Shown here: one piece after another, positions 1 to 9,538 of the stretch
Position numbering within the stretch: the first letter of the stretch is position 1
Layout: each line of letters opens with the position of its first letter
NCBI GenBank assembly: GCA_039602395.1
Contig: JBCNJP010000024.1
Coordinates: 1,748,060-1,812,059, forward strand
Length of the DNA: 64,000 nucleotides
Direction of reading: 5' to 3'
Source: Deinandra increscens subsp. villosa
Lineage: Eukaryota; Streptophyta; Magnoliopsida; Asterales; Asteraceae
Notes under the pieces: model-generated
Seen by the model: only the letters and a program-made list of their open reading frames with translations
Told to the model about the DNA's origin: nothing
Databases searched by the model: none
Translations under genes and position numbers: made by a program

Positions 1-886
1 GCCTTGGTTATTGCGACTGTGGCTTGGAGGGCGGTTGAATTGGTATTGCGGATATTGGTGGGCTACATGTTGTGGGTCGGCGGGTCGGTTAATGGGCGGC
101 TCAGGTGGACGGTTGTCAACAGGAGCTGGGGGTGGCGGATTTGGGTTATTGGTGGTGGTGTTGTGGACATTTGTAGGTGCATGGCTTTGGCGAGTGGCTA
201 ACCGGTGAACTTCCAACTGGACCATGTTGCGTGCAACATCCCAAGTGGGGGAACTTTGGTTAATAAACGAGGCCACCTTATCATATTCAGACGGTAGTCC
301 CCGAACAAACTGAAGCACTAAACGATTTTCATCAACGGGTCTATCAACGTCCCTCAGTTGTTCAGCCAGATTAGTGAGTCTTTCACAATAATCATCCATG
401 GATTTGCAAGAGGCCAGGGTGAGATTAGTAAACTCATGATCAAGGGCAGCGGCTCTAGCCCCTTTGTTGCTCAAGTAATATTCCTATATTTTCACCAACA
501 TGGCTCTGGCCGTAGTATCATTCACCAAAAAAACGACCAATCACATGATCAGCTAAGGTGGAGTAAATCCACTGTAACACTAAATAGTCAATTTCCTTCC
601 ATAGAGAGTAGTCAGGATGTTCCTCGGCAGGAGGATCAGTACCATCGATGTGGTCATAAACTTTGTATGCCTGAGCCTGGAGTTTAAACAGTTTAACCCA
701 GGAGGAATAGGTTACCTTACCTTCGTCAAGAGGACGAACCTTCACGTGAATATTCTGCACCACATATGCTTGCTTGAGCACATCGACCAAGGGATTGGGG
801 ACCGGAGGGTTCACGACACCAGCCCCGTCAGTACCGTCAGTCATCGAGAATGCGACGGAAGTAGCAGAGGAGTGTTCGGAGGACAC
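1..886 (-). pseudogene. Ty1-copia gag remnant
   Basis: An intact 122-aa stretch (886 down to 518) starts MSSEHSS and carries YSSWVKLFKLQAQAYKVYDH and DYLVLQWIYSTLADHVIGRF, the N-terminal half of a UBN2-type copia gag. A run of seven A on the plus strand (527-533) shifts the frame. The next frame continues gag-like to base 1 (NDTTARAMLVKI, a TAG near 486-488, then EYYLSNKGARAAALDHEF and an Asn/Pro-rich tail). Gag would form the particle and bind the element RNA. The window edge cuts the element, so pol is not visible. Family is confident; exact lineage is not. Confidence 0.75.
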
Positions 887-973
887 AGTCGAGGAGATCG
901 TCGGTGAAGTCGTAGCCGGCGACGATGAAGAAGACGTGAAGGAGGGGTTACGAAAAAATAGCGTTTATTTAGT

Positions 974-987
974 GGCTCTGATTACCA
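974..987 (-). other. Degenerate primer-binding site
   Basis: Reads TGGTAATCAGAGCC on the minus strand, the tRNA-Met type primer site TGGTATCAGAGCC with one inserted base. It lies about 90 bases upstream of the gag start at 886, where a minus-strand element would have it. Confidence 0.5.
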
Positions 988-1123
988 TGAAAGTAATCAG
1001 TATTCTCATTCATTAGAGTAATTACATGACCCTATATTTATACAAAGATATTTATGAGCTACCCCCTTAATATAAATACAATTACATAACTGTCATAAAC
1101 TATTAGTTCTTTGTAATTCAGAA
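988..1123 (-). repeat. Possible short 5' LTR of the gag remnant
   Basis: Starts TGAAAG on the plus strand, next to the primer site, and could end at CA near 1123, giving TG...CA termini of about 136 bp. A minus-strand TATAAATATAGGG lies near 1033-1046. The right boundary is a guess because no second LTR is in the window. Confidence 0.3.
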
Positions 1124-1505
1124 AACGGTTGAGAGAGAACTTTAAGAGCACCAGATCTTAACTATGTATTTTGAGTGTGTTTCTCTGTTAGAGCTTCATT
1201 GAGAGTTTGTAATTGAGTCGTTGTTGATTTCAGCAAAACAAACTTTATATTTACATCTCGTTCTTCATCTAAACGATCGAACAAACGTCTAGCAAGATCA
1301 GTTTCACGGTTTTACAGTATGTGGATAAAATATGATCGTTATATGAATATTAGGTTGTCGTCTAGAAAATATATATGTGTTAGCATAAAATAAATATTCA
1401 TGTAAATAATTAGTAATTGACGTATGATCGCATGTTATGCATGCGTTTTTCGTGTAATAAGTGATCGTTACATGAATCTTGATCAATATGCATGAATTAT
1501 ATTTG
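1124..1505. other. Noncoding AT-rich flank (left part of a split LTR)
   Basis: No gene seen. The right-hand end continues at 7425 once the gag-only element is removed, so it is the left half of the old insertion site. CATAC at 1506-1510 is the target-site copy of that insertion. Confidence 0.5.
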
Positions 1506-1510
1506 CATAC

Positions 1511-1840
1511 TGAAAGTGCGTGAGCGTACGGATCTTCTACTTAGTCGTAATGAAATCAACGTAAACGTGTAAAACACAGAGAGTAAATACAAAACACTTG
1601 TATTAACCACAGAGAAAACCACAGAGTACACTTAGAGAATATGACACGGAAAAAATACTCAATTCTATACAAGACAACATATTTATACTTGCTCAAACCC
1701 GCTGGTCCAAACCTGAGGTTCGGCTCAAGGTTTAGCCATGTCCGAACTCGAGGTTCGGCCTAAGTTCGGACCTCAGCAATCTTGCATGTCCCGTCTTGTA
1801 TTCGATACTTCACATGATGATCAGGAACCGTGTATCAACA
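1511..1840 (-). repeat. 3' LTR of gag-only element
   Basis: 330 bp, matching 7090-7419 apart from scattered substitutions. In element sense it runs from TGTTGATACACGG to CACGCACTTTCA. It contains GGTTCGG motifs related to the leader array. Confidence 0.92.
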
Positions 1841-1929
1841 AACTCCCCCTCGGCAATCTTGCATGTCCCGTCTTGTATTCGATACTTCACATGATGATCA
1901 GGAACCGTGTATCAACAAACTCCCCCTCG
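1776..1929 (-). repeat. 77-bp tandem duplication of LTR edge plus purine tract
   Basis: Bases 1776-1852 are repeated at 1853-1929 with period 77. The unit holds the outer 65 bases of the 3' LTR and the adjoining AACTCCCCCTCGG tract, so the purine tract and the LTR terminus each occur twice in tandem. Confidence 0.9.
1841..1851 (-). other. Polypurine tract of gag-only element
   Basis: Reads GAGGGGGAGTT on the minus strand directly before the 3' LTR, the usual start of plus-strand DNA synthesis. A second copy sits at 1918-1928. Confidence 0.75.
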
Positions 1930-3554
1930 GCATGTGCAGTATCATTTTCTCTTATCAAAACTTGTATCTTGTATCTTCAATCAAACTCCTCCTCGATCTA
2001 GACGATGAGTTCAATCTTGAATACTTGATATTGCATCGTGTGTACCCTCTTTATCAACAACCTTCAGAAGACTTGAAGTTGTGAAAATCTCTTCCCACTT
2101 AGAAACCTGCCAACATAAATAATCTTGGTGCAAATTGTCTCTTCGAGACTCCAAGATATTTTGATTTTGAAAATGATTTCGTATTCCGTGTTGACCAACC
2201 GAAAACAAACAAGAAACACAATCATTATGGCTTTTAGAAATCTTATATCAAAACACACTTAAAATCTTTTTGGTATTTTCTGATAAGGAAAAATAAATGC
2301 AATACAGAATCAGACACTATTTTTGTCTTTTGTGAGAAAGATCACGACTTGGGATCATATTGATCACAACATGTTGAACTACACTTCAATTTCGATTATC
2401 GTAGCACATAAGCCAAGCCGATTGCAGATATAATTTGTCCAACTTTAAACTCTGGCACAATCATACTCATAACATCTGGATATGTTAAAGTACTTATTAG
2501 ATTTGCATTGATCAGTGTACCCCACACTATCAGACATACTCAGATATGCTTTGCTTATCACATTTTGTGATTTCACTTGTGAATTTAATCACATAATGAT
2601 TGTATTCATGATATAGTCAACTGTGTTCCATGCAAAAAGAAATAAGAACGTTAAATCGTCTAACTTAAGGTCGATATTTCGATACGCAGATAAGGTCTCG
2701 GATTTAAGAAAACAAGAAAATAAAACAAGTTGAAATTGTATAACTCAACAACAATCAGGTCGGTACTCCCGTACACGCAGAAAAAGTCCGATGAGTTATA
2801 CGAAACACCAAAGAAAATAAAGCAGAACATCAAACGAACAACAATCAGGTCGGTCTTTCGACACGCAGAGAAAGTCTGATCGTTTGACAAAATAAAGAAA
2901 ATCAAACAAGTTTAAATCTTTGCAAAATGAACACATGTATACACAGTGACTTCTCATTTTATTTTTCACATATCTTTTTCTTGATATATCATGAGATACG
3001 TATCAAGATGTTGTCCACTAGGTCAAGCATCAGATTTAGTGTATATCACATTTGTATACTTTCTGATTTGCCGAGCCTACCTTGCACATCGATCAAATGG
3101 TCTTATGGCTTTTTCATCTCATTTTTCAATGTTTTTGGCTTTTTGCGTTTTTCAATGTTTTTGTCTTTTTCAAATTTCTCCCCCTAAAAATAACAACTCT
3201 ATTTATAGATTTTCATTTTTACTATTCGAAAAACAACACACTATTTTTGTATTTTTGCAAGAATAAACTCCCCCTCAGAATAAGACGGAGTAAAAAATAC
3301 GAAAAATTTGATCAACCAACACGAATAATAGCAATTAAGTCTTTTTGAAAACAAAAATTGATTTTGAAATTCAAGTTAATTAGAATAGATATTTCACAAT
3401 CAGCAATTTTCCAATCACCGAAAGGTCTTCCTGAAACACCTGCTTGACACCAAATAAAACATTAGATGCTTTGGGATCGACCCGATTCAACAGCATCGGG
3501 TCGCCCGGTGTCTTCCACATAGTCAACGTTGGCCTTGGAAACAACTTTCGGTTT
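1930..3554 (-). other. Long noncoding region between gag and 3' LTR
   Basis: About 1.6 kb without a recognisable protein. It holds the stem-loop domain at 2615-2951. Much of it matches the interior of element D on the other strand (46640-47380), so it is a conserved noncoding part of this group rather than random filler. Confidence 0.7.
2615..2951 (-). ncRNA. Predicted three-module stem-loop RNA domain
   Basis: Three modules each have complementary outer arms: 2830-2887 (TCAAACGA with TCGTTTGA), 2738-2801 (GTATAACTCA with TGAGTTATAC) and 2651-2707 (TTAAATC with GATTTAA). The arms differ but stay paired, while the inner parts share TCTGCGT and GACCT. An outer pairing (2615-2635 with 2921-2951) encloses all three. 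Element D has the same layout. Complementarity was judged by eye; no folding was run. Function unknown; packaging, dimerisation or export would be guesses. Confidence 0.55.
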
Positions 3555-5816
3555 CTAAATTTGTAAAAGTTTTAACTTTTTATCAGAACCCGAATCAGAA
3601 TCAACCGACGTACTCGGTTTAGACGAAGACGATTTACAAGTTGAGTTAATCTTTGGAGACCAAGGTTTATCAAAAATTTGGCCTTTGTTATCCACATATT
3701 TAGCAGTTTTGTGGATATATGCAGTCGTCGGACAATCAGCAGCTAGATGTCCTGGTTGACGACATACATAACAAAGTCTTTCTCTAAAATTATTTGAAAG
3801 TTGTTTGGATTTTGAAAAACCAGATGAATGTTCAGAATCAAAGTTATCAAAGAAACCATCAGAGGAATCATACCTAGGAGATGGACTCCTTGAAGATGAA
3901 GATCTTCCAGAATAATAAGAAAAATCTTTCTGAGATGGTGATTTCTTTGTAACTTTTATTTTAGGAACATTCGCAGCCTTCACAGATTTCTTTGCTTGAA
4001 CCGGTTCTTCTTTCACTTCATAACCCAAACCTTTATGTTTAAATCCGTGAGTCTTTGAAGAATTGGACGAAGAACCTGAAGCAACTCTTGATTTAGCATC
4101 ACTAGTGAATTTGTCTTTGATAGCCTTCAACTTGTTCTTTTCAATCAAAACATTTTCTTCTTCAGTTGCAGATAAAGAAATCGAAGCAATCTTATCAAAC
4201 ACTTTCTCATTTTCCAACAACACAGACTTTGAAGTAAATTTTGGAACTTCACCCAAAGACTTTTCCTTCTTTTTGGACTGAGACTTGTTCTTGTTGGATG
4301 GAGTGGCAAACTTTGAATAGTCATGCAATTCATTGTCTGGATCAATCTGAGTAGAAGTAACTTCAATCAAATCCAATGGTTGAGGTACCGAGTGAATATT
4401 TTCTTCCTTAGACTTCTCTGAACTCTGATCCTGCTTGTATAAGAAATTTAGCAATGTCGGTGACAAATTGCAATTCTTAACTTGTCGTTTCAACTCCAAA
4501 ATTTCCAATTTCAAGTCATTAATTTTCTGTTGACCATCAAACACCTCTTGTTGTGTCTTGATGAATTTTGCATTGAGATCATCATATTCATAAGTTTGTA
4601 GCTTCCTGATCTCACATTTAGCATATAATTCTTCAAGCACATTTTCTCTCTTTTGCTTGTAGATCTCAACATCTTTTCTTAACACTTCATTCTTGTCTCG
4701 GTAAAGAACATTGTCATCTTGAATCATAGAGATCTTATTTTGAAGCTTCTCAATGGTCACAACAGTTTTAGCAATAAGAGCAGTAGCCTCTACATATTTT
4801 TGCTGAATCGGATAACTCTTCTCAAATAAATTCTCAAAATCTTGAGCGGCATCTAATGCTTCAGCTTTGGCTTTCTCACAATCTTCAGCCAATTGAGCTT
4901 TTTCCTTTAAAACATCTTCATGAATATGAACCAACTCATAATATTTCTTTTGAAAATCCACCAATTCTTTCTTTAACACCACAATTTCTTCTGTAGAGAT
5001 TTGGCGACTTTGTTCAAAACTTGCAATTTCCTTGAGCAACTTCTCACATTTATAACATTTAAACTCGTCATCCTTTAAACCTTCAGAAGTTTTAGGTAAT
5101 TCCTCTTGAACCATAGATACATTTGAAGAAGAATCAGACTCAGTTAAGAAACTGTCATCATCAGCATGTTGAACAGTTAAAGCAATTGAGATTGGAGTAT
5201 GATTCTTTTTACTTGTTGAATCTGCATTCCAAGCAAATTCATTTGAATGCACAAAAGTATCAGTCAAATCATGAGCAAGAGTAGCTGATTTATTCTCAAC
5301 CTTTTCAGCTTCTTTTGATGGATGAAAAACTAAATGTGCATGTTGACTAGTCTTCAATTTACTATTTACAGAACTTGGACATTCTCGAGCAAAGTGACCA
5401 TAAACAGAGCACTTATAACATTTCACTTTAGACTTGTCCAAACCAATCTTTCCCTCCTGATTCAGTCTCTTCTTACTAGTTCTATTGAAAAACTTCTTTG
5501 TTCTTCGAACCAACATAGCATACTGCCAATTTAAATCCACTTCCTCTAGATGATCATAATCAATCTGATCGTAATCTTCATTTGCTAATTCAGCATTACT
5601 CACATCACCCGTTATAACACCAAAGTATGAAGATACCAACGCAGATATTAATGCATTATAATCATCAACAGTTTGAACAGACAATGCACTTTGATTTGAA
5701 GAACTCGGAATTGAAACAGAACAACCAGCATAAGAATAACTAGGAGTTTCAGATTTACCTACCAGAAATGCTGTAGGAGGTGTAGAACTAAGAATATTAG
5801 ATTTCCCATCATTCAT
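3555..5816 (-). CDS. gag: Gag polyprotein, main part (two zinc knuckles, coiled coil)
   Basis: 753-aa open frame. Residues 133-146 form a CCHC knuckle (CYKCSVYGHFAREC). A long Glu/Lys-rich heptad region suggests a coiled coil for about 250-450. A second knuckle CYVCRQPGHLAADC lies near the C-terminus before a Ser/Asp-rich tail ending KLKLLQI. The region before the first knuckle resembles the gag of A and B. It is in frame with the upstream piece 5853-6146 through one TAG. In autonomous relatives protease would follow; here a stop and noncoding DNA follow. Probable role: RNA-binding particle protein. Confidence 0.85.
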   Translation of the reverse strand: MNDGKSNILSSTPPTAFLVGKSETPSYSYAGCSVSIPSSSNQSALSVQTVDDYNALISALVSSYFGVITGDVSNAELANEDYDQIDYDHLEEVDLNWQYAMLVRRTKKFFNRTSKKRLNQEGKIGLDKSKVKCYKCSVYGHFARECPSSVNSKLKTSQHAHLVFHPSKEAEKVENKSATLAHDLTDTFVHSNEFAWNADSTSKKNHTPISIALTVQHADDDSFLTESDSSSNVSMVQEELPKTSEGLKDDEFKCYKCEKLLKEIASFEQSRQISTEEIVVLKKELVDFQKKYYELVHIHEDVLKEKAQLAEDCEKAKAEALDAAQDFENLFEKSYPIQQKYVEATALIAKTVVTIEKLQNKISMIQDDNVLYRDKNEVLRKDVEIYKQKRENVLEELYAKCEIRKLQTYEYDDLNAKFIKTQQEVFDGQQKINDLKLEILELKRQVKNCNLSPTLLNFLYKQDQSSEKSKEENIHSVPQPLDLIEVTSTQIDPDNELHDYSKFATPSNKNKSQSKKKEKSLGEVPKFTSKSVLLENEKVFDKIASISLSATEEENVLIEKNKLKAIKDKFTSDAKSRVASGSSSNSSKTHGFKHKGLGYEVKEEPVQAKKSVKAANVPKIKVTKKSPSQKDFSYYSGRSSSSRSPSPRYDSSDGFFDNFDSEHSSGFSKSKQLSNNFRERLCYVCRQPGHLAADCPTTAYIHKTAKYVDNKGQIFDKPWSPKINSTCKSSSSKPSTSVDSDSGSDKKLKLLQI

Positions 5817-5852
5817 AGTTGAATCATTGTTGCCATAATATACTGCAGGATT

Positions 5853-6146
5853 CTAAATTTGCTCAGGAAGTGACTTGTTCACTTTTAACTCCATATCCCT
5901 AGCTTGAATTCGTTGAATCAGATCATTAAAAGACAACCTTGGATAATCCTTATCATTAGTAATCATCATCACATAATTTTCCCACTTCTCTGGTAGAGCT
6001 TCCATGATCTTTTCTTTCTTATCAGCTTCATCCTTTGTGAGATTTACCAACTTCATTTCACTCATTAAATGTGCAAATCTTGCAATCAGATTTGGAATCG
6101 ATTCATTTTGATAATGCTTGAAGCTATCAAATTCCTTCTTCAACAC
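5853..6146 (-). CDS. gag: Gag middle part (UBN2-type capsid domain)
   Basis: 97-aa open segment with LKKEFDSFKHYQNESIPNL and MEALPEKWENYVMMI, typical of plant copia gag. It ends at TAG after PEQI. The same frame continues (NPAVYYGNN) into the 753-aa segment, so a single stop separates them. The upstream segment is out of frame by one missing base near 6150. Confidence 0.8.
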   Translation of the reverse strand: MLKKEFDSFKHYQNESIPNLIARFAHLMSEMKLVNLTKDEADKKEKIMEALPEKWENYVMMITNDKDYPRLSFNDLIQRIQARDMELKVNKSLPEQI

Positions 6147-6577
6147 CTTTTGCGACTTTTCTTATACTGATCATTGCCTTCACATCTCTTTTCTAGAGCA
6201 TCCCACAAGCTCTTTGCAGTATAGTTGCTTGAAAATTGATGTAATAAATCAGTAGGCAAAGCCATTGTTAAAGTGCCATACGCCTTTTTCTCAGCTTGAT
6301 ATGCTTTCTTTTGTTCACCAGAAAGCTTCCTTTGAAGAATTGGTTCTCCATCCTCACCTTTAGGATATGTATATTGTTCAGAATACGATAACCACATATC
6401 GATATCATTTGTGGAAACAAATGCTTCAAATCGTGTGACCCAACTATGATAATCTTCCAATTTAAGTAATTTGGGAACTTTCTGACTTGTTCTAATTTCA
6501 TTATCATAGTTAATCATCGTTTGCATCGTTGCCTGAACCGAATTTTGAATAGCCGCGAACGCGTGAAAATCGGACAT
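6140..6577 (-). CDS. gag: Gag N-terminal part
   Basis: 145 aa starting MSDFHAFAAIQ, with LKLEDYHSWVTRFEAFVS and SLWDALEKRCEGNDQYKKS, the usual N-terminal copia gag signature. A one-base loss in an A-rich run (about 6150) makes it end early at KRC; restoring the frame would join it to the piece at 6146. The start lies about 500 bases after the primer site. Confidence 0.8.
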   Translation of the reverse strand: MSDFHAFAAIQNSVQATMQTMINYDNEIRTSQKVPKLLKLEDYHSWVTRFEAFVSTNDIDMWLSYSEQYTYPKGEDGEPILQRKLSGEQKKAYQAEKKAYGTLTMALPTDLLHQFSSNYTAKSLWDALEKRCEGNDQYKKSRKRC

Positions 6578-6596
6578 TTTCGAAAAACTGGTTACT

Positions 6597-6843
6597 GTTC
6601 ACTCCGAACCTCGTCCGAACCTCCTCCGAACTATCACCGAATCTAGTCCGAACTTGGCTACGCCGAACTCTCTCCGAACCAGACCTTCGGACGAACAAAA
6701 AACCAAACAACTCCGAGCAAGCTCCGAAAGACCACCGAACACTCTCCGAAACTAGACCGATCTCTCACCGAACCTAGAGAAAGACCGAACTTCGTCCGAA
6801 CCTAGAGTTCGGAGCGGTTACTCCGAAGTTGTCCGAACCTCAA
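6597..6843 (-). repeat. CCGAAC motif array in the gag leader
   Basis: About twenty short copies of (T)CCGAAC (plus-strand reading) with irregular 8-20 base spacing between the gag start and the primer site. The LTRs carry the same core as GGTTCGG. Confidence 0.8.
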
Positions 6844-7075
6844 ACGAGACAAATTTCAATCGACCTCATTTTCTCGATTTTCAACTTTTTTGACTGGAAT
6901 TTTTGACAGGAATTCAAGCAAACTCGATAGAAGTGATTTAGAAACAGATTTTTGACGAAAAGCACACGCGAGAAGATCAAACAAACTCAAAAATGATTGA
7001 CATTTTCGCAAAAACGTAAGTTTGAACTCAAAACTCCAAGAAATACTGATTTCTGACTAGTAGAGCAAACCAAAT

Positions 7076-7087
7076 GCTCTGATACCA
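7076..7087 (-). other. Primer-binding site of gag-only element
   Basis: Minus strand TGGTATCAGAGC, complementary to the 3' end of initiator tRNA-Met, two bases inside the 5' LTR. Confidence 0.9.
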
Positions 7088-7089
7088 CT

Positions 7090-7419
7090 TGAAAGTGCGT
7101 GAGCGTACGGATCTTCTACTTAGTCGCAATGAAATCAACTTAAACGTGTAAAACACAGAGAGTAAATACAAAACACTTGTATTAACCACAGAGAAAACCA
7201 CAGAGTACACTTAGAGAATATGACACGGAAAAACTACTCAATTCTATACAAGACAACATATTTATACTTGCTCAAACCCTTTGGTCCGAACCTGAGGTTC
7301 GGCCCAAGGTTCGGCCATGTCCGAACTCCAGGTTCGGCCTAAGTTCGGACCTCAGCAATCTTGCATGTCCCGTCTTGTATTCGATACTTCACATGACGAT
7401 CAGGAACCGTGTATCAACA
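7090..7419 (-). repeat. 5' LTR of gag-only element
   Basis: 330 bp, the partner of 1511-1840. Flanked on its outer side by target duplication CATAC (7420-7424). Confidence 0.92.
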
Positions 7420-7424
7420 CATAC

Positions 7425-9200
7425 GTGTAAAAATTTGTTACGCGTTTAAATATTAATTACACACATTTGTCAATAAATAAAATCACCAATGTGTACTCTA
7501 GTCAACTTGGTCAATTGTGTCATATTGTTTCTTTGAACTCTTTGAACGATGAACTCTTTGCTCATGCGTATATCATTAACACACTGAGCTGGGGTCACCA
7601 TAACTGATCTATTGGTGTGACGGCCTCCCTGACCTGCCTGGTAATTGGCGTCAGGTGATTGGAAGCTTAATTGTCACGGGTTTGATTACGCTCATATTAT
7701 GAGCTTTCTTTCATTAATTGTTTATTGTACTTGCGAAGTTACACTTAACTCATGGATTGCATGTTTTACCCTAGTATGGTTTACAAACCTATGTTTACTC
7801 ACCAACTATTCGTAGTTGACCTTTATGTTGTACATGTTGCGGGATATGATGTTTGTCGATGATGAACTTGTTAATGATACTTAGGACGTCTGTGGACTTA
7901 GTGTGACCTATGTTAAAAGGCTATTGATATCATATTTGTTGAACTCTATGTTTGGTTGATTAAGAGATATTGCTATTGGATTTTGATGTGTTCGACTGTC
8001 GATTACTCAACGTAACCATAAAGGTATGATCCAAGAGTTCACTATGAACGACGAATAAGTTATCATATCCGAATATTAACTATTCAAATAGTACTGACCA
8101 CAGAACGAATATTAGGCAAATCATTATTTGTCGAAATAATGATTACTTCAATTAATTAGAGAAATAATGAATTGGAAAAATAAAATGGTGATCGTTTGTG
8201 AAGTAAATGAGAAATTAATTTGTTAAATCGGTTGGAAAATTTGGCAGAGTATATTATTATGTCAAAAGGCAGTTTTGACTAATAAATCTAGGATAAGAAA
8301 TTATCCTGTAATAAAGGGAACTGGAGATTTAATTTATGAAATAAATTAAATATGGATGAAATTGATATTCTTATTAAGACGCTAATAATAATAATTGTCC
8401 TAAAATGTTTTAGATAATCAGTTAACTAAAACGTGGAGATTACAATATATAATCAGTTATATTGGGTTTATGTCGCACAAATAAACTTTGCTGGATATTA
8501 ACTGTATTAACTTCTAATACCTGGATAATGACTTTGGGAAAAAACAGTATTTTTTAGGACCAGGATGTAACTTGTGTTCCTATAAATAGTATTAGATACA
8601 ATTGAATCCTAAGCCCTAATTATATTTTTCCACTAAAAGTCAGAGAGCAAGAACCCTAATCTCCTCCTATCATCTCCCTGCGACGCCAGCCTCCATCGCC
8701 GGCCGCCGCCGTGCCACGCGCCGCCACAGCGAGACCACGAGCCAACACCATCGTCGCCAGTCACCGCCGCTGTTGCCGGTCACCGTCGCCCCACCGTCGT
8801 ACGCCGCTCGGGATGACTGTTCCCTCCTTTGTCCCATCACTTCTTGGTCTCCGGTTACTCTAGTCATTGTTTCAGGATTCGAGTTTGGATTGTTCAAGAG
8901 TTGAGCATGTGATCAAGGATTTGTAGCAGATCCATTTGTTGCATTCGGAGTATCTCATATCGGTCTCGTCAAAGTCAATCTCTAAACACCCTATGGTTGT
9001 GTTTTTGTATATATATGAATTATTTGTAACTGGATTTCTAGATTGGGATACCTAACTCGTTTATTAAAGTTTTGAACTTGATCGTCTTCGCATTAGATTA
9101 TTTTAGTATGATCGTTTTTTGATATCTTAAATATAAATATGATTTTGCATATTGTTTAACAAAATTGTTTTTGTCCTAAACGAGCCATCGATTCCCAATA
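7425..9200 (+). repeat. Probable long LTR of an older plus-strand element
   Basis: No gene. It has TATAAATAGT at 8581, transcript-like DNA after it, and a primer site at 9202. Near 7798 the words ACTCACCAAC and GTTGACC recur, as in gypsy-type LTRs elsewhere in this window. The left end lies left of 1506 because the gag-only element split it. Element class not determined. Confidence 0.5.
8650..8820 (+). other. GC-rich CCG/GCC island in the LTR leader
   Basis: A roughly 170-bp GC-rich, CCG-repeat stretch inside strongly AT-rich DNA, starting about 60 bases after the TATA box. It could be leader of the LTR transcript or a captured gene fragment. No conserved protein recognised. Confidence 0.5.
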
Positions 9201-9201
9201 G

Positions 9202-9214
9202 TGGTATCAGAGCC
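9202..9214 (+). other. Primer-binding site of older element
   Basis: TGGTATCAGAGCC, the tRNA-Met type site, placing the end of the upstream LTR near 9197-9200. Confidence 0.7.
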
Positions 9215-9538
9215 ACTTTTACAATGATTCAGAATAAATTTAATTTATTGATCTTGTGTTTTATGTATGTCAAACTTTATTTTGACATAAGATCATGCCT
9301 TTACCTTTTTTATAATTGTGTGAATCGAGTCATTCGACCCGATGATTATGTTATGGTTATGATGGTTTCAGTTCTGGCTATTTTATATATTTATGATGTA
9401 TGTATTTTTCAGGTATTTTGGACTCACGATGTAATAGTCAGGTTTGCTTATTTTGTAAATTTGAAATCTATCTACGTCAAGACTACATCAAGTTAAAGAT
9501 AATAAAGGGCGAGATTTTCCAATGTAGACGTAGATCCA
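9215..9538 (+). other. Short internal remnant, no gene seen
   Basis: AT-rich sequence after the primer site. A 114-aa open stretch (9152-9496) overlaps the primer site and resembles nothing I know, so it is not called. It stops where the next LTR fragment begins. Confidence 0.4.

Larger units (their letters stand above)
1511..7419 (-). mobile_element. Gag-only LTR retrotransposon (TR-GAG-like)
   Basis: Complete 5.9-kb element: two 330-bp LTRs (TG...CA), perfect 5-bp target duplication CATAC (1506-1510 and 7420-7424), primer site, purine tract and a long gag. No protease, integrase, reverse transcriptase or RNase H is recognisable in any frame between gag (3555) and the 3' LTR (1840). It therefore resembles non-autonomous gag-only elements (TR-GAG) that need a partner's pol. 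Its gag is related to that of elements A and B. The LTRs differ at only a few visible positions, so insertion is fairly recent. Confidence 0.88.

Noticed and set aside
4..208. Two overlapping 65-aa plus-strand ORFs
   Set aside because: Antisense to the Asn/Pro-rich part of the minus-strand gag remnant; no own protein signature.
1830..2084. ORF with repeated peptide CMSRLVFDTSHDDQEP
   Set aside because: The peptide repeat is the 77-base LTR-edge duplication read as protein, not a gene.
2660..2905. 81-aa ORF similar to one at 46816-47016
   Set aside because: Similarity is explained by the shared stem-loop modules, and the reading is dominated by repeated noncoding words.
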